Source of the DNA: Entrophospora sp. SA101
Taxonomy: Eukaryota > Glomeromycota > Glomeromycetes > Entrophosporales > Entrophosporaceae
Assembly (NCBI GenBank): GCA_958430865.1
Contig: CAUDNR010004236.1
Location: 19,272 to 51,879, forward strand
Reading direction: 5' to 3'
DNA length: 32,608 nucleotides
Position 1 is the stretch's first letter, and each line of letters starts with the position of its first letter. Of this stretch, positions 24,036-32,608 are shown piece after piece. Under the pieces are notes generated by a model, which saw only the letters and a program-made list of their open reading frames with translations, was not told the DNA's origin and did no database searches. The translations under genes and the position numbers were made by a program.

Positions 24036-24710
24036 TGTTAATATATGTGGTTTTTAAAAAATAAATAAATAAATAATTAATAATTGTAATTATATATAAA
24101 GTCAAAGGACATTTATTTATGAACAAGAACGATGTTGAACTTTCTCTTTTTTTTTTGTTACCTTCTTTTTTTTTAATTTATCATTACTTTTCAAAAAAAT
24201 TTTTTTTAGCACAGCCTTAAACAAAGTGGCTTTAATAATGATGTCAAGGAATTTACAGATTAAGCCACAAAAAGATAAATAAATAAGATCAGGATAATTT
24301 AACTGATAATATATAAAGAAAAAACAATTTATTTCTATTACTATTATTAGTTAAAGATAAGAATGCTTTGTAGAAAATGATAGTCAGAAAAAATTTAATT
24401 TTGTCAACCTGGTAAATTCCAAACGAAGATGTATCACCATTAAAATATACATTTTTGAAATCACGTTCAAGGTGTTAAAACGTTCCACAATTTTAAAGCC
24501 AGGTCTTTTGATAAAATTACAATCTCTATTTGAAAAAAGAAAATACTATTTGAAGTTTAATCAATTAATCATACTATTACTCATTACGATTATGATCGAC
24601 AGAAAATCATAATAACGATTATCATCATCATGCATTTAATTTTTACGACTCGAATGTATAAAATAATGAATAAATATTTTTTTATAAAAAAAAAAAAATA
24701 AAAAAAAAAA
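24036..24710. promoter_or_regulatory. Shared divergent promoter region of permease and vWA gene
   Basis: The permease (minus) and the von Willebrand A gene (plus) start head to head 675 bases apart with no gene between them, so the interval must hold both promoters. T-rich tracts lie near the permease start (about 24140-24175). A run of about 25 A residues with few interruptions sits directly before the vWA start codon. No specific activator site can be named. Confidence 0.55.
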
Positions 24711-27700
24711 ATGTCTACTTCAATCCTCGAAGGGAATAATTCACAAAATGAAGTTAATGGATTATTCTATAAAGTTGATAATGATAATTCAATTTTATCA
24801 TTGAAATTATCTAATTCATTAATTGATGATTGGTTTGAAGGAAAAAAACGTGAACTTGAATTATTCATTTGTTTAGATGTTTCTGGTAAATTTCAAATTT
24901 CTTGATTGAATTTTGACACCTTTTAAATAAATAACAATAATCGTTGCTATATACAAAATTAACCTGTAGGATCAATGGCTGGATCGGGGATCACTCAAGC
25001 AAAACAAGCAATCTTACACTTGATTGAATCATTAATTGCACACAACAGCATTGAAGAAAAAGATATCACATGCATGTTTTTTCAATCGACTTGTGATGTG
25101 AAAAGATTTGCTGATGATCCCAATTTACTTTGGGACAATGGAAAAATCAAAGAATATTTTAATACAATAAATGCTTATGGAGGTATTGTATTCGATTTAA
25201 ACAATCATGTTATTGTTAATAAAGTTTATATGATATGTAATAATCAGGTTATATTTTTATCCTATTATTAGGAACAAATTTTATTTCAGTATTTGAAAAA
25301 ATCTCTGAAAATATTAAATATGTTGAAAAAGATTTAGCAATTATTTTTTTTACTGATGGTCAAAATAACGTTAAAATAAATTTTGATCAAATGAAAAAAG
25401 AGTTACATGTTGGATTATCTTCAACTGGTCATGCTACTGAGATTCATACTATTGGTTTTACTGCTGATCATGATGCTGGTAATATAGGTTTTTTATAAGC
25501 AAACACTAATGTAAAATAATTATAATTATAATTATTTTTTTAAACTTACAAATGAATTTTTTTTGTAATCAGCACTTCTTTCTTGGCTGACTAATTTGGG
25601 CACCAAACAAGGCAACTTCCAATATGTGAAATCATCAATTGATATACAAGGTACTATGGAAACAACTGTTGGACTATTAGAATTAGGCGAACGTCTATTA
25701 TATGTGAATATTGGACCTGATAAAATATTACCAATTAATATTGGTGATGATGGTAATGGAACAATTATATTAAAAGGAGAATCTTCAAAGCTTGATGAAA
25801 CAACTCCAATTTATCTTTTAAAGGAAGAATCTTATTTATCAAATGGTGCTGAAAGCAATAATAATAACAACAACAATAAAATTAGAGCGCCATTAAAACA
25901 GATACAACCCGATGAGCCTATAGTAACATCACTCATAATTACTTTTATTCAATCAGAAATTACAAAATTAACTGATCAAATTATAAATCTCAATGTTGAC
26001 AATAGAAGAGAATTGCTCGATAAAATATCTCAACAAATTTCTGTTCATGATGAACATTTGAATAATATGATGGCAAATGCTTATAAAATTAAAACACTTG
26101 GTCGTAAATTGACTATACAGCAATGTTTAGAGACAAAATCAATGGTACATCATTTCAAAAATCTTTTAGCAGAGTAGGTTTTTAAAAACTTTGATTATTG
26201 TTATTATTATCTTCAATATTGATCATTAATGATATTTTAATGTAATCCTGCTTATTTATAATTATACAACTGCTTTCTTTTTTTTTAAAAAAAAAATGGA
26301 TTTTTATAGGGCTTTAAAAGGAACTTTGACAAATGAAAAAATAGCCAATTTTAATAATCTAGCTTACAATAATATAACCAAGAATAGATTGAAGAAAAAA
26401 ATGAATGATAGAGCTGTTAAAAATATCAAAACACTAGAAGATATTGAAAAAAAAATTGAAGATGCTGTTAGAAAATTGGATTTTAAAAAATTGGAAGATG
26501 GTGAAACTGAAGAAAATCTAAAGACACTAACTTGTGCTCTTACTACAGGTAGTGTCTATAATTTAATATTTTGTTTTGTTGTGATTTTATAGTGAGCTAA
26601 AAACAAATTATTATTTGTTGTTAGACAATTATATCGAGTCATTAAAGTGTGGAGAGTGTATGTGTTTAGCTCTTGATGTAACAAGACCACAATCTGCAAT
26701 AGCTGATCCATCAAAAATAAAAATCAAAAAGATAAATCAATCATTTTTAAGTTCTGAAGCATTTTTAACATCAGTGGAATATGCTTTAGGTGAATCGATT
26801 GATTCAGAAAGTGTTCATGGTGGTTTTCAATCTAACATTTTGGGTGCAAATGTTGTAAAAGGATTAGCCAATGAGAATATAACAGGAATACTTCCATTAT
26901 ATATTAATGAATATCATTGGTCAGTTGCAAAAGAAAAAATAAAGGTGAATATTTCTTTCCTTTTTTTTTTTTTTTTTGAGAATTAAATAAAAATAATAGA
27001 ATTATCATTACTATTATAAATAACTCTAGCCAATAATGGGATATATAACAACTCTTGATGTTTTTGGTTATGCATATGATCAAGTCACTACAGTTCCATT
27101 CCTAGTACTGGCAAAATCACTTACTGATACATCAACAGATTTTCATCGAAAACAATTTAAGTTGATTCTGGATACATGTGATGCAATTTACAAACAATCT
27201 CAAATGTTACGTGAACAAAATAAAACTTTATTTGAAAACTATATGAAATCACCAATAAATCGTACAATTGATCAGGTTGCAAATAATTTAGTATATCTTG
27301 GACATTTATTATGTGCTGTTAGGTGTGGAGATGTCAACAAACATGATCTGAATAATTGGATACAAAAAGGAATGTTTACATATATAATTGAAGAAACTAT
27401 TCGTAGACGTCTTAACAAATATGAGAAGGTTGAAGAAATGATGAATAATGTTTCAAAAGTTTTAGGAATTAATTCGAAGACTTTTATTGATGATCCTATT
27501 AATGAATACGAAAGACTTTATTCTGAATATGACAAGAAGTCAAGACTAACTGATAATTCAGAAAATGTTAAATACAAGGAAGCATTTAAAAATGCATTGA
27601 AAATATTTAAAGGTGCTACTGCTGTTGTTGATGATGACTATCAGAAAAGTTTAGAACAAGATAACAATAATAAAGAAACAAAAGATGAGGTTATTGCTCC

Positions 27701-28675
27701 TACGGTTCAAACAAAGTTATTTGATCCTGATAATCATCGATTACCAGAACCAGCAACAACTTTAATAATTGGTACTATTAAACAATCAACATCAGATTCT
27801 TTAGAAAATATTTTAATTTACAAAAAAATATTTGAATTGCTAATTACTAGTGAATTATTTATTGAAGAGATTATAACTAAACCAGAATTTTCGTTTAAAT
27901 CCAACCAAACACCATTAACAGATTCATTTTTTGACCAATACACTTCCAAAACATTATTAGCAACATTTTATCAATCATTTTTACATCAACAAAATTCTGT
28001 TAGGCGTCAAGAAATAGAGTCAGACCCCATTAAATTTTTTGAGCCATTTTCTGAAAAAGACTCAACTACAATATTGCAAACATATTTTGATGAATATGTT
28101 ACCGAAACATTAAATAAAAAAGTTGTTGATGTAATTAACAAGTATTCTGATTTGCAAAACCATAAGCTAATGTTAACTTTTTGTGATATTGAAAATGTCG
28201 AGGAGGCAGCTGGTCTTTTACTTTCGGATGTTAAGTTCCGTGGTTCAAAGATGTTTGGACAAATTATTAAGGCATTACAAATGCCAAATTTGAAATTGGT
28301 TGATGAAAAAATTCAAATGGTTGTAATTGGCAAGTGGAATGATATAGTTCTTTTCTATGATAAAAGTAAAAAAGATGGCGGTTAGTAATAATTTTTATAG
28401 ATTGAAATTTTGATTTATTAATAATTCATTAATTGAATTTAAATTTTTTTTTTTTTGTAGCGAGAAAAGATCCAGCTTGGATTCCATCTAAAAAAAATAT
28501 TCATCGTACACTTAAAGCTCAGAGAAAAATTTTACCAAATATGGAATATTGGATTAAATTATTTCCAACATACAAAACCTATATTGAGAAACAATACGAC
28601 GAAGAATACCTAAAAAGAAAATGGTTAGAAGGCATTGAAAAAATGAAAAAGAAGAAGTTGGAAAAAAGTTCTTAA
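24711..28675 (+). CDS. Large von Willebrand factor A domain protein of unknown function, eight exons
   Basis: Exons: 24711-24885, 24970-25182, 25272-25478, 25573-26173, 26310-26548, 26625-26944, 27030-28380 and 28461-28675; they join in frame into 1106 aa. Residues from about 50 to 235 form a vWA domain with a complete metal-ion-dependent adhesion site: DVSGS (D56, S58, S60), Thr131 in AYGGTN and the Asp of FFTDGQNN. There is no signal peptide or membrane segment, so it is probably intracellular. The next part (about 235-400) includes an Asn-rich stretch. Then comes a Lys/Glu-rich helical region, a short Cys cluster (LKCGECMCLALDV), and a hydrophobic, conserved-looking block (GILPLYINEYHW, PIMGYITTLDVFGYAYDQV). 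The remaining 450 residues are mostly helical and charged, ending in a Lys-rich tail. I do not recognise the family beyond the vWA domain; function is unknown. Confidence 0.88.
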
Positions 28676-30487
28676 CTTTGATAATCAAAAAAAAAAAAAA
28701 TAATAATATATATATATATTTCAAGTTTTGTTTTAACTCCAATACTGTATTATTAATATTTACAATATTTTCAAATTTTTTTCTTTCCTATTATCATTAT
28801 ATTATCATTAATCTGCAACCCTCCTCCCTATTGCATATACATCTACCTTCTTTTCTCTTTCGTGAATCCTACCCTTTTTTTTATAAATTATAAATATCAC
28901 CAAGTAAAAAAAAATTTCATGTAATAAATTCTTTAGTTGGGCTTCTTTTTATTTATTTCCGGGACTCTAAACGTGTTAAAGTATGAAATTATATATTATA
29001 TACACATATTTGTCAAAACTAAGCTACAGGCCGACATAATGTTTCGCACGGTTTGAATATATATCCCTATTTAGATACATGTGACATTACCTACATTTAA
29101 AGATCTTTTTTCCTTCTAGATTATTATCAATCCATCCATACCAACTACGTGTTTTGCTAGTATATATGCTTCAGAATCAACCATTTGTAGAGCGCCTGTA
29201 AACTAAATAAGACAATTGATTAATTGTTATTGTTAATTATTATTATTATTAGATAAATGAAATGGCAGTTGCTCACACTCAAAAAAATTAATAATAAAAA
29301 TTACTTTTTTTTCCAATTATTTTATTTTTTGCAATACATACAATTTCATGCAAGCTAAAAAATCATTATGTATTTTTCTCTTAGTTGGTGTTCCTCATGC
29401 TTTAGATAATATCGATATGACATAAAAATTGCTCACCAAATAATAATAATACTCAGACCATGCAAAAATAAAGAGAGAGAATACATACCCACCACCGCCT
29501 CAATATTGTTGATTCTCTCTTTTTATAAAAAAATAATAAATAGTAGATCCAATGTTTTAAGCTCGGGTATTGAATCTAATAAAAAATTTCCCACTTTAAT
29601 CAGTCCCGCTGATAGCGAATTTATGCCCTACTGCAGAGCTTACTACGGTCTGCCTATACTGCGCCCAATCATACTATGGCGAGAGGGATTTCTCACTAAC
29701 ATGCATTTAGCCACTACCATTATAAAATATTTACGGTTACTGCAAACAGATACGGCTGCTGCAAATTTTATTTTTACACATAGTAATAGTTTCACTGTAG
29801 ACGAATGACCGACTAATTGAATTCATCGATCACAATTCAAAAAAATTCAGTTACTGCAGATCACAAATTATTCAAGAAAATTTCGCATGACCAATATGAC
29901 TAATAATACTATTGACAATAATTGAAACCTATTTCCTGCAGTCGTAGTTATTTGCGTCAGCCGTAACTATTCACGTCAGCCGTAATTATTTACGGCAAAT
30001 TGTAGTTACCAACAGCTATTTATGGCGATGGTAGCTACCAGCCCAATCATTTACGGAAAGTGACTTTAGTCACCTCTTTTAGAAAAACAATTAATTCAAT
30101 TTAAAAAATTGATTTAAATAACAACAGCAATCACCTCTGTTATTTTTGTATGTGTTGCGAGTGTGCACATGCGTTCGTGTGTGGCGTGCGTACGTTCGTG
30201 TGTGTGTTGTATATTGATGTTACAAAAGATCTCAATAAAAAAAATTCAACAATAACTACGAAGATCAAAGTCAATACAGTGGGCGACAGTAAAAGCAGGC
30301 AAATTTTAAATTTATCACGTGCACAAATTTAGCCAATAATTTCAAGAAATTCATTGTGATACGAGCAGACTGTGTTTTAGCCAATAGAATTTAAGAAAAT
30401 TAATGTAATACAAATGGTTAGGAAAATATCGGTAGGGAGAGATTCAGTATGGTATAACTCTTGCAGAACATATGGTATGGTAGCATC
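28676..30487. other. Gene-poor 1.8-kb stretch downstream of the vWA gene
   Basis: Contains the vWA gene 3' UTR and otherwise no supportable gene. An open stretch of 100 codons at 29506-29808 has no recognisable motif and lies in sequence with local repeats, so I leave it uncalled. A GT-rich stretch occurs at 30147-30212. Two related 38-base segments beginning AGCCAATA (about 30332 and 30379) suggest a local duplication. Confidence 0.4.
29943..30056. repeat. Degenerate short tandem repeat with CGTCAGCCGTAA core
   Basis: Units of about 19 bases of the form TATT-[T/C]-[G/A]CGTCAGCCGTAA repeat twice clearly (29949-29988) and then in more degenerate form, sharing TATTTACGG and GTAGTTACC/GTAGCTACC blocks, to about 30056. 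Non-coding. Confidence 0.5.
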
Positions 30488-30741
30488 ACCTAATTCGGAC
30501 ATTTTCCGAAAGGCAAATCCTTTATCCATGGAATAACAATGGGTAAAGCTTCTGCCTTTCGGGGTGTGTGGCGTGGATATTTCTGATGTTGATCTCCGGG
30601 ATTTTGTCCGGATAACTCACTCTATGATCGACAAACTCATGGGTAGGATAATTATAATATATCCCTCTACAGGCAAAACCTTTATCCATGATGACAAATG
30701 GATAAAGGTTTTGCCTGTTCGGAAAATGTCCGAATTACCTG
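30488..30741. repeat. Double-hairpin inverted-repeat element (MITE-like)
   Basis: The outer arms are about 44 bases: TAATTCGGACATTTTCCGAA followed by AGGCAAATCCTTTATCCATG at 30490-30530, and the reverse complement at 30698-30741. Each end is in addition a local hairpin. AGGCAAAACCTTTATCCAT (30671-30689) pairs with the right arm, and the left arm pairs weakly with 30541-30561. The centre (about 100 bases) has no gene. This layout suggests a foldback or miniature transposable element. Confidence 0.72.
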
Positions 30742-31292
30742 GACCGTTTAAGGGATAGAGTTTTCCCGGTCCTCTTTCAAGTGGGGCTTCGTTGTGAAAT
30801 TTATAGTGTGTGAATATCCTAACACACTTTGTCGCATAGCATGGAATCGATTAATTAATCATCCTTCAAACATTTTTGACAGTGGCATGGGCCGAATATT
30901 TTTAGAAGAAATAATAGTAATAGAAACACATAGTAATAGTAATTAAATAGATGGCCATTTCCGGGAATGTCCAACAGTAGATGGTTCGCTGCAATGTAGT
31001 TTTGTTACCATTTACATATACATTTTTACATATTAATGTACATTTTTATTTTAACATTTATTACATTATTACATTTATATTTACATATATATATTTATAT
31101 ATTATCATATGTATTTATTTATATGTTCATATATTACCATATTCATATTTATATTTTATTTATATATACATTTACTACATCATGCCGAATTGAGATGACG
31201 CCAATCTTTTATCACAAAATGGTTTTTTTGTATAAAATAAAAAAAATTTATTCATTTAGTCTTTAGAAACAACCTTATTGTTATCGAGAATT
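30742..31292. other. 5' flank of VAC14 with AT-rich low-complexity block
   Basis: No gene is visible. From about 31008 to 31185 the sequence consists almost entirely of TTACAT/TTATAT-like units. The 100 bases before the VAC14 start are the probable promoter and leader. Confidence 0.5.
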
Positions 31293-32608
31293 ATGGCAGA
31301 AGCACCCGCTCTCAGTGTACAAATAGTTCGTGGTTTAAACGATAGAGTTTACGAGAAACGTAAAGCAGCTGCATTAGAAATAGAAAAGTGGGTGAAAATG
31401 AATTCAAAAAAACTAATTATAGCTTAACATTTAAAAAGAAAATAAAAAAAAATTGAATTAATTATTTTTTAGAATTTTTATTATTTTAACATACATAATA
31501 ACAACCTTTCACCCTTTTTTTATTTTTTATATTTGTATATATATCTAATAGATTAATTAGAACGCATTTTGCTTCTAATAATGTAGAAAAAATTAAAAGT
31601 ATTATTGAAAAACTCACTCAAGATTTTGCTTACTCTGCACATCAAAATTCACGTAATGGAGGTCTAATAGGTTTAGCAGCAGCCGCAATCGCTTTAGGGC
31701 CTGTATGTATCAAAAAAAATTATATTTACAATAGACAAGATATATATACATACACATATTAATATCATTTATTTTGAAAAATAGGATGTGGCACCCTATT
31801 TAGATGATATTGCTACGCCAGTTCTTCATTGCTTTACTGACCAAGAATCACGCGTAAGATATTATGCGTGTGAAAGCATGTATAATATTGCAAAGGTTTC
31901 TAAAGGCGAGATTTTGAGATATTTTAATGAGATTTTTGATGCAATGAGTAAGGTAAAGAAAAAAAATTTTTTTTTTTGATGAATTAAATTATCATTACTT
32001 CATATCTAACCATGTACCTTAAAATATATGGGAGCCATTCTAACAAAATCAGGTCTGAGACTCGTTAATCAAATTTGAAATAAACAAGTCTCAGACATTG
32101 ATTTTGCTGGATTATATCCCATGTACATATATATATGCATGCGTTTCACATTTATAGCTAGCCGCAGATGCTGACTTACCAGTGAAAAATGGAACAGAAC
32201 TATTGGATAGGTTAATTAAAGATATTGCAGCAGAACAATCAACCACATATGTTTCAGTTTTAGATGCCCCAAGCCTTGTTTCAAATGACGATCAAGATTT
32301 TTCAACGGATCCAATGAATATCCCAAGAACCACAGCATTTTCATTACCAAAATTTATTCCATTGTTGGCTGAACGTATTCGTGTTAAAAATCCATTCACA
32401 CGATTGTTTTTAGTTTCATGGATTACAGTATTAGACTCAATACCAGATCTTGAATTGGTTTCTTTTTTACCAGATTTTTTAGATGGACTAATAAATTTTT
32501 TGAGTGATCCCAATGAAGCTGTGTGTGTTTCAACTTCCAACGTCTTGGCAAATTTTTTAACAGAAATACGTGAAGCTGTTGAGGTTAAAGAACAACAAAA
32601 ACAACAAG
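31293..32608 (+). CDS. VAC14: VAC14, scaffold of the Fab1/PIKfyve lipid kinase complex (5' part, runs off the window)
   Basis: Exons: 31293-31387, 31552-31702, 31785-31952 and 32158 to beyond 32608, giving the first 288 residues in frame. VAC14 is a HEAT-repeat scaffold that holds the PI3P 5-kinase Fab1 and the phosphatase Fig4 on vacuolar and endosomal membranes and so sets PI(3,5)P2 level. The N-terminus LNDRVYEKRKAAALEIEKL matches the family closely. The Fab1-binding HEAT region is clear: LGPDVAPYLDDIATPVLHCF, ESRVRYYACESMYNIAKVSK and DADLPVKNGTELLDRLIKDI. So is the following block FIPLLAERIRVKNPFTRLFL. The start Met fits the family start. The 3' end lies outside the window. Confidence 0.96.
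32028..32122. repeat. 95-bp palindromic repeat in VAC14 intron 3
   Basis: The left arm (32028-32066, starting ATGGGAGCCATT and including AAAATCAGGTCTGAGACTCG) is an imperfect reverse complement of the right arm (32083-32122). The loop is about 16 bases. It sits wholly in the intron between 31952 and 32158, leaving both splice sites intact. Its form is that of a tiny foldback element. Confidence 0.7.

Noticed and set aside
29506..29808. Open frame of 100 codons, possibly a small gene
   Set aside because: There is no recognisable motif or splice continuity, and it lies in repeat-bearing DNA. It could be a remnant of an element but cannot be supported.
30564..30758. Open frame of 64 codons (MCGVDISDVDLRDF...) inside the double-hairpin element
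   Set aside because: Half of it is encoded by the inverted-repeat arm, and no family is recognised; it is probably a chance frame.
32042..32110. Possible kinship of the VAC14 intron palindrome with the 12963-13095 palindrome (both contain GAGACT/AGTCTC)
   Set aside because: Only a handful of bases are shared; the flanking arm sequences differ, so a common origin is not supported.

Overview
This looks like nuclear DNA from an early-diverging filamentous fungus. It is strongly AT-rich and almost every gene is broken by short GT-AG introns with T-rich, TAG-type 3' ends. The gene content is fungal: a KHA1-type K+/H+ antiporter, a DDHD phospholipase, a GAP1-like amino acid permease, a QDE-1/RDR-type RNA-dependent RNA polymerase and VAC14. 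The mix of mobile-element relics (Tc1, hAT and a primase-type element), together with the style of the genes, fits arbuscular mycorrhizal Glomeromycotina (Rhizophagus-like) best. That placement is inference.

Layout: (1) 646-4173 +, a seven-exon K+/H+ antiporter. (2) 4480-5610, decayed repetitive DNA, including a pseudogene of an archaeo-eukaryotic-type primase and an AT-rich palindromic repeat. (3) 5766-9175 -, a sixteen-exon cytosolic threonyl-tRNA synthetase. (4) 9418-12708 -, a twelve-exon DDHD-domain phospholipase with a 21-bp microexon. (5) 12709-15469, a mobile-element graveyard with a palindromic MITE-like repeat, an hAT transposase C-terminus and an unidentified broken coding segment on the minus strand. 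(6) 15470-18953 +, a complete two-exon RNA-dependent RNA polymerase. (7) 18954-21565, non-coding sequence carrying an internally deleted Tc1 element with both terminal repeats and TA target duplications. (8) 21566-24035 -, a six-exon amino acid permease with a microsatellite-encoded Asn/Ser tail. (9) 24711-28675 +, an eight-exon, 1106-aa von Willebrand A domain protein of unknown role, head to head with the permease. (10) 28676-31292, gene-poor DNA with a double-hairpin repeat. (11) 31293 to the window edge +, the first four exons of VAC14, with a small palindromic repeat in intron 3.

The intact genes are mostly unrelated housekeeping or transport functions (ion homeostasis, translation, lipid turnover, amino acid uptake, PI(3,5)P2 control), as is usual in a fungal chromosome. 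The RNA silencing polymerase sits between two mobile-element-rich gaps. I reconstructed every exon chain by hand from reading-frame continuity across GT-AG boundaries. All the chains stay in frame from start to stop, or to the window edge for VAC14.
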